This document shows positions 25,273 through 34,871 of a DNA stretch of 64,000 nt, piece by piece. Location of the stretch: contig CAWCFK010000018.1 in assembly GCA_963794685.1 (NCBI GenBank), forward strand, positions 62,001-126,000, in the 5' to 3' direction. Source of the stretch: CAVTWH01 sp963794685 (GTDB lineage: Bacteria > Actinomycetota > Actinomycetes > Mycobacteriales > Micromonosporaceae). Below the pieces are notes generated by a model. It was given only the letters and a program-made list of their open reading frames with translations. It was not told where the DNA came from and ran no database searches. Every line of letters begins with the position of its first letter. The stretch's first letter is position 1. The position numbers and the translations under genes are program-made.

Positions 25273-26268
25273 ATGCCGGTCACCATCCACGACGTTGCCC
25301 GCCGGGCCGCGGTCTCGCCGTCCACTGTGTCGCGTGCGCTGAGCACGCCGAACCTTGTCCGCGCCGCCACCCGCGACCGGGTGCTGGCGGCGGTCAAGGA
25401 GTTGGGCTACCAGCCCAACCTGGCGGCCCGCAGCCTGATCACCGGGCGCACCGGCAACCTCGGCATCGTGGTGTCCGACCTGGGCAACCCCTTCTACACC
25501 GGCGTGCTGCGGGGCGTGCAGGCCCGGGCCCGCCAGAACAACTACTCGGTCCTGTTCGCCGACGGCGAGGAGGACCCGACGGTCGAGCAGGCCCTGGTCC
25601 GGGCCATGGCTCGCCAGGTGGACGGGGTCATCATGTGTGCCCCGTTCGCGTCCGACGCCCAGTTGCAGGCGCTGACCGAGGTCACCTCCCTGGTCCTGCT
25701 CAACCGTCGGCTGGGCGACATCCCGGCGGTCCTGATGGACAGCGCCGGCGGCATCCGCCAGGTGCTCGATCACCTGGGTGCGCTCGGCCACCGCCGGTGC
25801 GCGTACCTGAACGGCCCCGCAAGGTCATGGTCCAACCGGGAGCGGCGGCGCGGACTGCGCTCCGCGGCCACCCGCAACGGCATTGACGTCATCCAGTTCG
25901 GGCCGTTCGAACCCACCTTCGACGGCGGGGTGCAAGCCGCGGACCTCGCCCTGGCCGGCGGCGTGACCGCCATCATGGCCTACAACGACCTGATGGCGCT
26001 CGGCGTGCTCTCCCGGCTCGCCGACCGTGGCGTGCAGGTGCCCCGCGAGATGAGTGTCGTGGGCTTCGACGACCTGCTCTACGCGGCGGTGTGCGCACCA
26101 CCGCTGACCACTGTGGCGATGCCCATGGAGGCGGGCGGCCGGGCCGCCATCGACCTGCTGCTGGCTGGCATCGAGGGCACCGGCGGCGCCCATCGCGAAC
26201 TGGGCACCAACCTGATCGTGCGGTCCAGCACCGCAGCCGCGGCCAGCGCGGCTCCCCGCGCAGCCTGA
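25273..26268 (+). CDS. LacI-family transcriptional regulator
   Basis: About 331 residues. The helix-turn-helix and hinge are at the N-terminus (TIHDVARRAAVSPSTVSRAL, then GYQPNLAARSL), followed by a periplasmic-binding-protein-like sensor domain (GIVVSDLGNPFY, GFDDLLYAAVCAPPLTTV). The ATG at 25273 is preferred over the GTG-type start near 25225: GAGGAG lies 4 bp before it, and the earlier start would place the operator palindrome inside the coding region. It is 139 bp upstream of, and in line with, the ABC importer operon, which it probably controls in response to the imported solute. Confidence 0.9.
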   Translation: MPVTIHDVARRAAVSPSTVSRALSTPNLVRAATRDRVLAAVKELGYQPNLAARSLITGRTGNLGIVVSDLGNPFYTGVLRGVQARARQNNYSVLFADGEEDPTVEQALVRAMARQVDGVIMCAPFASDAQLQALTEVTSLVLLNRRLGDIPAVLMDSAGGIRQVLDHLGALGHRRCAYLNGPARSWSNRERRRGLRSAATRNGIDVIQFGPFEPTFDGGVQAADLALAGGVTAIMAYNDLMALGVLSRLADRGVQVPREMSVVGFDDLLYAAVCAPPLTTVAMPMEAGGRAAIDLLLAGIEGTGGAHRELGTNLIVRSSTAAAASAAPRAA

Positions 26269-26407
26269 CCCGTATCCGTCCGCTACGAACCTCCGCACCC
26301 GCACCCCCTCCTCCCGCACCCTCCTCCCGCACCCGCACCGACACCACACACCCGTTTCCGGTGACGCGACGCGTCGCCGGCCTCCCCCGGAAAGGGGACT
26401 ACCCGCG

Positions 26408-27647
26408 ATGGGTAACCTGACTCCGCATGCTGCCCCGCCGGCTGTCCGCCGGCTGGGCCTGACCCTGGTCGCCGTCCTCGCCGCCGTCGGTCTCGCCACG
26501 GCATGTAGCGCCCCCGCGAGCAACACCAACGCCCCGGCCTCCGCCGGCTCGGTGCCCGACAAGCCGGCCAAGCCGGTCACCCTCAACATCCTCGACGTCG
26601 CCGGCAACCTGCAGCTGACGCAGGGCATGCTGGACAACTTCGCCAAGCAGCACCCGGAGATCGTCAGCAAGATCACGACGTCCACCGGCAAGGCCCCCGA
26701 CCTGGCCGGCAAGCTCAAGGCCGAGGAGGACGGCGGTCACCTCGACATCGACCTGGTGCTCTCCGGCACGGACGGGCTGTCGGCGGGCATCTCGCAGAAC
26801 CTGCTCACCAAGCTGACCCCGGACTTCGACGCGCGGCTGTCCAACATGAAGAACTACACCGACCCGGCCGTCAAGATGCAGGCGCTGGCCCAGGGGTACG
26901 GCGTCGAGTTGGTGGAGTACCCGTCCGGTCCGCTGCTGGAGTACAACCCGGCGAAGGTGACCAACCCGCCGACCACCGCCGAGGAGCTGCTCGCCTGGGC
27001 GAAGGCGAACCCGGGGAAGCTGCAGTACGCGGTGCCGAAGAACTCCGGCCCGGGCCGTACCTTCCTGATGGGGCTGCCGTACATCCTCGGTGACAGCGAC
27101 CCGAAGAACCCCGACCACCGGCTGGGACAAGACCTGGGCCTACCTCAAGGACCTGGGCCGGTACACCGCGCCGTACGAGTCGGGCACCGCGAACACGATG
27201 ACCAACCTGGGCAAGGGCACCGTGGACATGGTGGTCAGCACCACCGGCTGGGACATCAACCCGCGGGTGCTCGGCACCGTGCCGAACACCACGAAGATCA
27301 CCACGCTGAAGGGCTTCCACTGGGTCACCGACGCGCAGTACGCGATCGTGCCCAAGGGCGTCAGCGCCGACAAGCTCTCCGCGATCCTCAACCTGCTCCA
27401 GTTCATGCTCACCCCAGAGCAGCAGGCGATCGCCTACGACAAGGGCTACTTCTACCCGGGCCCGGCGGTCAAGGGCGTCGAGCTGAGCATGGCCCCGCAG
27501 GCCAGCCAGGACGCGATCGGCAAGTTCGGCCGACCCGAGTACGCCGACCTGATCGCCAACAACCCGCAGGAGACGTCGCTGCCCGCAGACCAGCAGGTCG
27601 CGGCGTTCGCCAAGTGGGACACCGAAATCGGTGCGGCCAAGAAATGA
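26408..27647 (+). CDS. ABC importer substrate-binding lipoprotein (frameshift near 27111)
   Basis: About 413 residues once bridged. It has an N-terminal signal with a lipoprotein-like cleavage (GLATACSAPAS), then a type II solute-binding fold. The first half runs to LPYILGDSDPKNP. The second half continues one frame over at TTGWDKTWAYLKDLG and ends IGAAKK. The sequence at the break is AACCCCGACC; removing one C restores the frame. A polyamine/iron/aminophosphonate-type family seems nearest, given the two separate permeases downstream. The ligand cannot be read from sequence. The stop overlaps the ATPase start (ATGA). An AAAGGGGA site lies about 11 bp before the ATG. Confidence 0.82.
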
Positions 27648-28916
27648 GTACCCGGTCCTTCGAACACCTGCGACTGGAACAGGTGCGTCGCCGCTTCGGT
27701 GACAAGGTGGTGCTGGACGCACTGGACCTGCGCATCGCCGCGGGCGAGTTCGTCGCCCTGCTCGGGCCCTCGGGCTGCGGCAAGTCCACCGCGCTGAACT
27801 GTCTGGCCGGGTTGCTGCCGCTCAGTGGCGGCAGCATCTGGCTCGACGACCAGCGGGTCGACACGCTGCCGCCCGAGCGCCGCGGCTTCGGCATGGTGTT
27901 CCAGAACTACGCCCTCTTCCCGCACCTGTCGGTGCGCAGCAACGTCGGCTTCGGCCTGCGGATGCGGGGAGTGGGGCGGGCGGAGGCCCGCAAGCGGGTC
28001 GACGAAGCGCTGCGCCTGGTGCAGTTGTCGGCGGTACGCCGACCGGCTGCCCGGCCAGCTCTCCGGCGGGCAGCAGCAGCGGGTCGCCATCGCCCGGGCG
28101 GTGGTGATCGAGCCGCCGCTGGTGCTGATGGACGAGCCACTGTCCAATCTGGACGCCGCACTGCGACTGGACATGCGCACCGAGATCCGTCGGCTGCACC
28201 AGTCGCTCGGGCTGACCACGGTGTACGTGACGCACGACCAGGAGGAGGCGCTGTCGCTGGCCGACCGCCTGGTGGTGCTGCGGGACGGGGTGATGCAGCA
28301 GGTGGGCACGCCGGAGGAGTTGTACCGCTCGCCCGCCAACCCGTACGTGGCCGGGTTCATGGGGTACCGCAACCTGTTGCCGATGACCGTGACCGCCGGG
28401 GCCGGCGGGTCCGCCACCGCCAGCGGTCACGGCATCACGCTGGCCGGGCTGGCCATCGGGGACGTCCTGTCCGGTCCCGGCATCGTGGCCATCCGGCCCG
28501 ACGACATCCTGGTCGGCACGCCGCCGGCCGGGCCGTCCGAGGGCAACGGCATCGAGGTGATTGTCGAAGTCACCGAGTACCACGGTCGTGAACTCGCTGT
28601 GCAGGCCCGGCTGCCGCAGGGAGAGGTGCTGCGGCTGCGTACCACCACCCGGGTGGAGCGGGGCCAGCGCGTGCCGGTCTGGGTACCCGCAGATCATGTC
28701 CTGGTCTTCGGCGACCCTGCGCCGCAGCAGGACACGGGGCCGGCCGACCCACAACCGGCCGACTCGCTGTCGGCCGGCCTCTTGGCGGACCGCACCGCGG
28801 CCGAGGCCGACCCGGAGTTGCCCGCGGCCCGTGCGGCCGACGACGATGCCGACGACGACGCCGGTCCCGTCACAGGATCGGCGGCCGACGCGGTGGGCCG
28901 GACAGGTCCGTCATGA
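27644..28916 (+). CDS. ABC importer ATP-binding protein (frameshift near 28034)
   Basis: The motifs are in order: Walker A GPSGCGKST, Q-loop VFQNYALFPH, signature LSGGQQQRVAIARA, Walker B LVLMDEPLSNLD, and H-loop VYVTHDQEEAL. A C-terminal TOBE-like domain follows, with an acidic Ala/Asp tail of about 50 residues. The frame breaks between LVQLSA and YADRLPGQL at GCGGTACG, where one extra G fits. It is coupled to both neighbours by ATGA overlaps. It energises the importer with the two permeases downstream. Confidence 0.85.
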
Positions 28917-29885
28917 CCTCCGTCCACGACGTCAGCACCGCGGCCGCCGGCAAACCACCGGCCGGTCCGCCGCCGCAACGCTCCGGGCGGTCGGACCGGC
29001 CGGCGCTCTCCCACCGGCTGGCCGAGCGTGGAGTGGACCGGACCCTGCTCCTGCTCGTGCCCGGCGTGCTCTTCCTGGTGGCGTTCTTCGTCTACCCGTT
29101 CGCCTACGGTCTGGGCCTGTCGTTCCAGCCGCTGCCCAAGCACGGCGGCGGCGCGCTCGCCAACTACCGGGAGTTCTTCGCCGATCCCGTACCAGCGGGA
29201 CACCATCTGGATCACCCTGAAGATCGGGCTGCCGGCCGCGCTGATCAACGTGCTCGCGTCGGTGCCGATCGCCTACCGGCTGCGCGGCCGGGTCCGCGGC
29301 AAGCGGCTGCTGACCACCGCCCTGGTCATCCCGATCACGCTGGGGACCGTGCTGACGGCGGCCGGCATGATCGAGTACTTCAGCGGCACCGGCTGGCTCA
29401 ACCGAACCCTGACGGCCCTGCACCTGACCGACGTCGACCATCCGGTTCCACTGCTGCACAACTACTGGGGCGTGCTGCTGTCGTTGATTGTCAGTGGTTT
29501 CCCGTTCGCCTTCCTGCTGACGCTGTCCTACCTGTCCGGCATCGACCCGAGCCTGGAGGCCGCCGCGGCGACCCTCGGCGCCGGCTGGTGGCAACGGTTC
29601 CGGACGATCACCTTCCCACTGCTGGCGCCGGGCCTGGCGATGACGTTCTGCCTCAACTTCGTGCTGGCGTTCTCGGTGTTCCCGTCGGCCGTCCTGCTCG
29701 GTGACGCCGAGGGCACCACGCACGTCATCTCGATCGCCGCGTACGACGCGGCATACCAGGAGTACGACTACTCCAAGGCGTCGGCGATCGCCATGATCAT
29801 GGCGGCGGTGATGCTGGTGGTCATCTCCGCGGTGCTGTTCGGCCGGGGCCGGCTCTACCGCGGATCCTCAGGAGGTAAGGGATGA
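28913..29885 (+). CDS. ABC importer permease 1 (frameshift near 29187)
   Basis: About 323 residues. The first membrane helix (TLLLLVPGVLFLVAFFVYPF) and the PotB/CysT-type fold are clear. The coupling EAA loop reads EAAAATLGAGWWQRF, followed by ITFPLLAPGLA. The frame breaks between NYREFFADP and YQRDTIWITLK at ATCCCGTACC, and deleting one base restores it. The start overlaps the ATPase stop and the end overlaps permease 2, both by 4 bp. Confidence 0.85.
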
Positions 29886-30745
29886 GCGAGCTGACGTCGA
29901 TCCGCCCACGGCGGCGGTTGATCGGCCGGCCGTCCTCCTGGCTGGTCTGGGGGGTGGTTGCGTTCTTCTTCGTCAACCTGGCCGGAATTGTCGGCTCGGT
30001 GGTGGTGAAGTCGTTCTCCACCCAGTGGTTCGACACCTGGTGGCCGGCCGGTTTCACCACCCAGTACTGGCGGGAGGCCTGGCACGAGTTCAACCTCTCG
30101 CACGTGCTGGCGGTGACGCTGGAGGTGTCGCTGGCCGTCGTGGTGATCGCCGCCGCGATCGGGGTACCCGCCGCGTATGTGTTGGCGCGCCGTGACTTCC
30201 CGTTCCGGCGGCTGGTCATGTTGCTGTTCCTGTTGCCGGTGATGGTGCCGCCGATCGCCTACGGCATCCCGCTGGCCACCGTGCTCTACAAGTACAACCT
30301 GGCCAACTCGTTGACCGGTGTGATCCTGGCGAATCTGGTGCCGTCGGTCCCGTTCGTGGTGCTGACGATGACGCCGTTCATCGAGCAGATCGATCCGAAG
30401 ATCGAGGCGGCTGCCCGGATGTGCGGTGCCCGGACCCGCTCGGTGTTCCTGCGCATCCTGCTGCCGCTGCTGATTCCGGGCGTGCTCGCGGCGGCCGTGC
30501 TGGTCCTGGTCCGCACCGTCGGCATGTTCGAGCTGACCTACCTGACCGCCGGTACCGACAGCCAGACCCTGGTGGTCGCGCTCTACAACTCCTACTACGG
30601 CGCCGGTATCCGGGCGCCACAGGCCAGCGACGCGATGGCCGTCCTCTACATGCTGACCATGCTGGTACTCCTGGTGATCGCGCTTCGCTTCGTCAACCCC
30701 AGCCAGCTCGTCACCCGGGTAGCCGACAAGCGCGACCGCGACTGA
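29882..30745 (+). CDS. ABC importer permease 2
   Basis: An intact 287-residue inner-membrane permease of the PotC/CysW type. It has about six helices and the EAA loop EAAARMCGARTRSVFLRILLP. GGAGGTAAGGG before the ATG at 29882 is a strong ribosome site. It forms the heterodimeric channel with permease 1. A hairpin terminator follows, closing the operon. Confidence 0.9.
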   Translation: MSELTSIRPRRRLIGRPSSWLVWGVVAFFFVNLAGIVGSVVVKSFSTQWFDTWWPAGFTTQYWREAWHEFNLSHVLAVTLEVSLAVVVIAAAIGVPAAYVLARRDFPFRRLVMLLFLLPVMVPPIAYGIPLATVLYKYNLANSLTGVILANLVPSVPFVVLTMTPFIEQIDPKIEAAARMCGARTRSVFLRILLPLLIPGVLAAAVLVLVRTVGMFELTYLTAGTDSQTLVVALYNSYYGAGIRAPQASDAMAVLYMLTMLVLLVIALRFVNPSQLVTRVADKRDRD

Positions 30746-30749
30746 CCGT

Positions 30750-30783
30750 CGACGGCCCGGCCGGTGAACCTGCCGGGCCGTCG
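30750..30783 (+). terminator. 12-bp-stem terminator after the ABC importer operon
   Basis: CGACGGCCCGGC (30750-30761) pairs with its inverse at 30772-30783 around a 10-base loop, 5 bp after the permease 2 stop. Confidence 0.7.
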
Positions 30784-30850
30784 GTCGGCCCGGTAGGCGA
30801 GGGCGCAGGTCGTCGGCGGTTCGACTGCCCCGGGTGCGTGGAACCGTACA

Positions 30851-30863
30851 GATAACGATGTCA
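30851..30863 (+). promoter_or_regulatory. Putative LacI-type operator upstream of second LacI gene
   Basis: GATAACGATGTCA lies 11 bp before the regulator ATG. It differs at one base from the inverse of the site at 31985-31997 and resembles the site at 33025-33038. Its position suggests autorepression. Confidence 0.55.
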
Positions 30864-30873
30864 CAATCTGCGC

Positions 30874-31902
30874 ATGAGCCTTGATCCCACCGACGGGCGC
30901 CCGGGTCGTCCCACGCTGACTCAGGTGGCGGCGTTGTCGGGGGTGTCCCTGAAGACCGCTTCCCGGGCGCTCGGTGGTGAGCCCAACGTGGCTCCGGAGA
31001 CCCGTACGAAGGTCCAGGGCGCGGCGGACATGCTCGGGTACCGGCTCAACGGGATCGCCCGGGAGTTGCGGCGGGGAGCCAGCGCCTCCACCCTGATCGG
31101 CCTGCTCAGCGGTGACCTGGCGAACCCGTACTACTCCCGGATCGCCAGCGGTCTGGAGCGGGAGCTGCGCCCACACGGCCTGCACGTGGTCATCGCCAGC
31201 ACCGACGAGGACCCGGACTGGGAGCGCCAGCTGGTGGACGGCCTGCTGGAACGGCGGACCCGGGCGTTGGTGATCGTGTCAGCGATGGCCGAGCACGACT
31301 ACCTCGCCATCGAGCGGCGGCACGGCATCCCGTTCGTCTTCGTGGACCGGCCGCCGGTCGGACTCTCCGCGGACGTGGTGCTGCTCGACGACCGGGAGGG
31401 CGCCCGCCGCGCCACCGAGCACCTGATCCAGGCGGGACATCGGCGGATCGGTCTGGTCGGCGACCTGTCGCGGCTGAGCACCCACCGGGACCGGGTGGCC
31501 GGCTTCGGCGACGCGATGCGGGCCGCCGGACTGGAAACCTCCGAGTTCCTGCTACAGGAGGCGCACGATGTGGATGCCGCCGAGCGGGCGGTCCGCGACC
31601 TGCTCAACCGCGACCCGGCGCCGACCGCGTTGTTCACCACCAACAACCGGATCACCACGGGCGCGCTGGGGGCGCTGCGCGGCATGCGCAAACCACCCGC
31701 GCTGATCGGATTTGACGACTTCGAGCTGAGTGAGGTCCTCGGCATCACGGTCGTCGCGCACGATCCGGAGGAGATGGGCCGGCAGGCAGCCCGACTGGTT
31801 CTCGACCGGCTGGCGGGCGACAGCGGTCCGGCCAAGCGCGTCATCATGCCGACCCGGGTGGTGCCGCGCGGCTCCGGCGAGCGACCCCCGCGCACGAACT
31901 GA
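30874..31902 (+). CDS. LacI-family transcriptional regulator (second)
   Basis: 342 residues. The helix-turn-helix TLTQVAALSGVSLKTASRAL is followed by the hinge GYRLNGIARELRRG and a sugar-binding-like sensor domain (IGLLSGDLANPYYSRIASGL to IGFDDFELSEVLGITVVAHD). No ribosome site is visible before the ATG at 30874. It is convergent with the ROK kinase gene, and related dyads lie before its start, just after its end and before the kinase. It probably controls the kinase and itself. Whether it also affects the ABC importer upstream is unknown. Confidence 0.9.
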   Translation: MSLDPTDGRPGRPTLTQVAALSGVSLKTASRALGGEPNVAPETRTKVQGAADMLGYRLNGIARELRRGASASTLIGLLSGDLANPYYSRIASGLERELRPHGLHVVIASTDEDPDWERQLVDGLLERRTRALVIVSAMAEHDYLAIERRHGIPFVFVDRPPVGLSADVVLLDDREGARRATEHLIQAGHRRIGLVGDLSRLSTHRDRVAGFGDAMRAAGLETSEFLLQEAHDVDAAERAVRDLLNRDPAPTALFTTNNRITTGALGALRGMRKPPALIGFDDFELSEVLGITVVAHDPEEMGRQAARLVLDRLAGDSGPAKRVIMPTRVVPRGSGERPPRTN

Positions 31903-31984
31903 CCGCCTGCCCCGTCGCTACCTCCGGCACGAGCCCGCTTCCGTCCGGCCCCTCGGTGGCGACCGTGCGCAGATCGCACGGCGC

Positions 31985-31997
31985 TGACAACGTTATC
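31985..31997 (-). promoter_or_regulatory. Putative LacI-type operator between convergent LacI and ROK genes
   Basis: TGACAACGTTATC, with CAACGTT at its core, matches the inverse of the site at 30851 at 12 of 13 positions. It sits in the 115-bp gap between the 3' ends of the LacI and kinase genes, not at a promoter. It could be an auxiliary site for looping. Confidence 0.45.
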
Positions 31998-32017
31998 GCG
32001 CGGCCGGGAAGGACGGG

Positions 32018-32893
32018 TCAGGCGTACCAGCGGCGGTAGGTCGCGGCGCCGATCAGCGCCGACCCGATGGCGTCGGCGGAGCAGCACAACACGACGTCGC
32101 CGGGCAGGCCGACAGCGAGCGCCGGCTCGATCAGGTCCCAACCGCCGGTCATGGCGCCGCCCACCACGAGCAATTCTGCACCGAATGCCCGCAACCAGGG
32201 CGCCAGCGCGTGACCCAACCGGACGAAAGCGGCGTTGAGCACCTCCGCTGCCCACCGGTCACCGGACCGGGCGCTGTCGAAGATCTCCTTGACGTCCCAC
32301 CGCTGGTCGACGCCGGGGCGGGAGCGGTAGCGGGCCAGGATCGCCCGGCGGGAAACGACATTCTCCAACGGCTCACCGTCGATGTCGGTCAGGTGTATTT
32401 CGCCGTCGGGCGGCACTCCGACCGCTGCGGTGACGGGAACACCGCCGGCCAGGAACGCCGAGCCGACGCCACTGCCCAGGGTGATCCCGACGCACCGCTC
32501 AGCCCGCCGTCCGCCGCCGCTGTGCCACTCGCCGATGGCGAAGGCGTCCGCGTCGTTGAGGAATTGGACGTCCAGCCGCACGGGATGGAGCGCGTCGCGC
32601 AGCGCTGCGCCCAGGTCTACGCCGTTGAGCGAGTCGAACTTGCCCACCCCGCAGTAGCGGCCGATGCCCTTTGCGTAGTCGAACGGGCCGGGCAACGCGA
32701 CCGCCCAGGGAGTGGCGGCCGGGACTGCCAGCTCGGCGATGGCGTGGGCGAAGGTGGAGATGAGGTCGTCCGCGGGGGCGGCCGGGTCGAGGGACTGTCG
32801 TCGACGACGCTCCACCCGCCGGGCGCAGACCAGTGCCGAGGTGACGTGGGAGCCGCCGATCTCCAGCACGCCGACCCCGTCGACGGTCACCAC
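32018..32893 (-). CDS. ROK-family sugar kinase-like protein
   Basis: About 291 residues with the ROK/ASKHA fold: VGVLEIGGSHVTSALV (phosphate 1), WAVALPGPFDYAKGIG, FLNDADAFAIGEW (catalytic Asp), GITLGSGVGSAF (phosphate 2) and ELLVVGGAMTGGWDLI (adenosine motif). The Cys-rich zinc motif of glucokinase-type ROK proteins is absent (HLTDIDGEPLENVVS occupies its place). The GTG at 32893 is chosen because GAGGG lies about 8 bp upstream. An ATG at 32974 would add residues unlike the family and has no ribosome site. The sugar substrate is unknown; it may be the solute linked to this locus. Confidence 0.8.
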   Translation of the reverse strand: MVTVDGVGVLEIGGSHVTSALVCARRVERRRRQSLDPAAPADDLISTFAHAIAELAVPAATPWAVALPGPFDYAKGIGRYCGVGKFDSLNGVDLGAALRDALHPVRLDVQFLNDADAFAIGEWHSGGGRRAERCVGITLGSGVGSAFLAGGVPVTAAVGVPPDGEIHLTDIDGEPLENVVSRRAILARYRSRPGVDQRWDVKEIFDSARSGDRWAAEVLNAAFVRLGHALAPWLRAFGAELLVVGGAMTGGWDLIEPALAVGLPGDVVLCCSADAIGSALIGAATYRRWYA

Positions 32894-33024
32894 TGCGACC
32901 CTCGCGACCTGCTCACAGTCGTGATGCGCGGATACCCACCTGCGGTCAACACAGCCTCCGGCGTTGCCAGACATACGGAGCGACGTCGCGCGGAAGGCGC
33001 GACGTCGAGTCGATGCTACCTGCC

Positions 33025-33038
33025 TGTCAACGTTGTCA
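33025..33038 (-). promoter_or_regulatory. Putative LacI-type operator upstream of the ROK kinase
   Basis: TGTCAACGTTGTCA, centred on the palindrome CAACGTTG, lies about 130 bp upstream of the kinase start. On the minus strand it contains two TTGACA hexamers, so a repressor bound here would block a -35 region. Confidence 0.5.
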
Positions 33039-33119
33039 ACTGTGACCCCCGGAGCCGGCGTGCGGCCCGCGGCGGCCGTCCCCATTGGGGTGCGGGGCGG
33101 TGCCGCGATCTTCGGGGTG

Positions 33120-34871
33120 TCACAGGTCGAGCACCACCGGGCCGAGCGGGCGGGCCGAGCAGATCAGGACGTTGCCGGCAGCGGGTGGGTCGACCGGCTC
33201 GGGGTCGTAGCTCACGTCACCGGCCAGCAGCCCGCTTTCGCAGTTGTGGCAGACGCCGGTGCGGCACGACCAGCGGACCGGGACGTCGCACGCCTCCGCG
33301 AGGTCGAGCAGGCTGCCGCCCCCGCGCCCGCCCGCGTCCGGCCACGGCACCGTCAGGTCACTGCGCGCGAACGACACCTGCGGCCCGGTGCCCGGCGGGC
33401 CGGCCGGCGGATGCGGTGGGCGCGCAGGCGTCGCCGCGATGCCCGGCGTCAGGCCCTCCCGCACACCGAAAACCTCCGTGTGTACCCGCGCAGCCGCGAC
33501 ACCCGCGACGGCGAGCGCTGCCGTCACGTCGGCGAGGAACGGGGCAGGCCCGCAGACGTACGCATCCGCCTGCGGCGGCAGGCCCAACCCACGCAGCAAC
33601 TCCGCCGACAGGTGGCCGACCGAGTCGTAGGAGTCGCCCGGCTCCGGCCGGCTCAGGCACACGTGCGACCGGCCCGCCGGCAGCCGCGCGAGCAGACCGG
33701 CCGCCTCCGCCGCGAACGGCCGGGCAGCACCGTTGCGGGCCGCCTGCAACCACCACACCGGCCGCGGCGAGTGCCCGGCGGCCAGCGCGTGCAGCATCGC
33801 GAGCACCGGCGTGGCGCCGACGCCGCCGCTGACCAGCAGCACCGGCGTCGTGCCGGCGGCCAGCGTGAAGGTGCCCCGGGGCGCGGCGACCTCGAGCTCC
33901 GAGCCGGGATGCAGCTGCGAGTGGAGGTACCCGCTCGCCGCGCCGTGCTCCTCGTGCTTGACGCTGATCCGGTACCGGTCGGCTCCGGGCGACCCGGACA
34001 GCGAGTAGCTGCGCACCAGTGGCGCCGCATCGGGCTCGGGGCGCAGCCGTACGGTCAGGAACTGGCCGGGCAGCGCCGCGGGCACCGGCGTGCCGGCGGG
34101 GTCGGCCAGCAGGATCGAGGAGATCGTGGTGCTCTCCGGCTGGATCGCGACCACCCGCAGCGGCCGGAAACCGGGCCAGGCCGGTGGCGGCGCGGTCGCG
34201 ACGAGCCCCGCGTTGCCGCCGTTCGCGCCGGGCGCGTCCAGCATCGCCCGGAACGACGCCTGCCAACCGGGGCTCAGCGCCGGGATCCGCAGCGCCCGGC
34301 CGATCTCGGCAGGCGTGTGCCCGGGCAGGTAGAGCAGCGCATCCAGCTGCGCGACCGTCATCGCCTGCGGGCCACCGGCGACCTTGACGATCTCGTCGCC
34401 CGCGCCGACCTCGCCCTCCTCGAGCACCCGCAGGTAGAACCCGGGCCGGCGGTGCTGCACCAGCAGCGCCGGGATCCGCGGGTCCGCCATCCGGATGCCG
34501 ACCCGGAAACAGGTCACCCGCGGCTGGGTGACCTCGAACAGCCCGCCGCCGATCCGGTAGCGGTCGCCGATGCAGACCTCGTCGTCACCGAGCCCGTCGA
34601 CGGTGAAGTTCTCGCCGAACTGGCCGAAGGTGAAGTCGTTGCGGTGCAGGAAGTCCTGCCAGTGGCGGTACGAGTCGAGCTGGTACACGAAGACCGCCCG
34701 CTGCTCGCCGCCGTGGCCGGCGAGGTCGCCCTGGCCGTCGCCGTCGACGTTGAGCCGGCGCACCGTCACCGGGCCGTCGACGGGCGCCTTGAAGACGCCG
34801 GTGTGCACCGTCCGGCCCTGCCAGGACACGTCGCGCGGCAGGCCGACGTTGACCGACCGCAGGTTACCCAT
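33120..34871 (-). CDS. MOSC domain / flavin reductase / 2Fe-2S ferredoxin fusion protein
   Basis: 583 residues. Residues about 1-220 form a YiiM-like MOSC domain (GDGQGDLAGHGGEQRAVFVY, QPRVTCFRVGIRM). Residues about 240-470 form a ferredoxin-NADP reductase-type FAD/NAD domain (PLVRSYSLSGSP, LLVSGGVGATPVLAML, AYVCGPAPFLADV). The last 90 are a plant-type ferredoxin with CRTGVCHNC and a distant fourth Cys in LICSARP. The protein is probably a molybdenum-linked or N-hydroxylated-substrate reductase with its own electron chain. The ATG at 34871 overlaps the preceding small gene by 8 bp. Confidence 0.88.
   Translation of the reverse strand: MGNLRSVNVGLPRDVSWQGRTVHTGVFKAPVDGPVTVRRLNVDGDGQGDLAGHGGEQRAVFVYQLDSYRHWQDFLHRNDFTFGQFGENFTVDGLGDDEVCIGDRYRIGGGLFEVTQPRVTCFRVGIRMADPRIPALLVQHRRPGFYLRVLEEGEVGAGDEIVKVAGGPQAMTVAQLDALLYLPGHTPAEIGRALRIPALSPGWQASFRAMLDAPGANGGNAGLVATAPPPAWPGFRPLRVVAIQPESTTISSILLADPAGTPVPAALPGQFLTVRLRPEPDAAPLVRSYSLSGSPGADRYRISVKHEEHGAASGYLHSQLHPGSELEVAAPRGTFTLAAGTTPVLLVSGGVGATPVLAMLHALAAGHSPRPVWWLQAARNGAARPFAAEAAGLLARLPAGRSHVCLSRPEPGDSYDSVGHLSAELLRGLGLPPQADAYVCGPAPFLADVTAALAVAGVAAARVHTEVFGVREGLTPGIAATPARPPHPPAGPPGTGPQVSFARSDLTVPWPDAGGRGGGSLLDLAEACDVPVRWSCRTGVCHNCESGLLAGDVSYDPEPVDPPAAGNVLICSARPLGPVVLDL

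Noticed and set aside
26269..26407. Repetitive CCTCCCGCACC runs before the binding-protein gene
   Set aside because: Simple C-rich sequence in a short leader; no defined riboswitch or operator structure.
30820..30853. Promoter TTCGAC ... TACAGAT before the second LacI gene
   Set aside because: The spacer is 21 bases, too long for a confident call.
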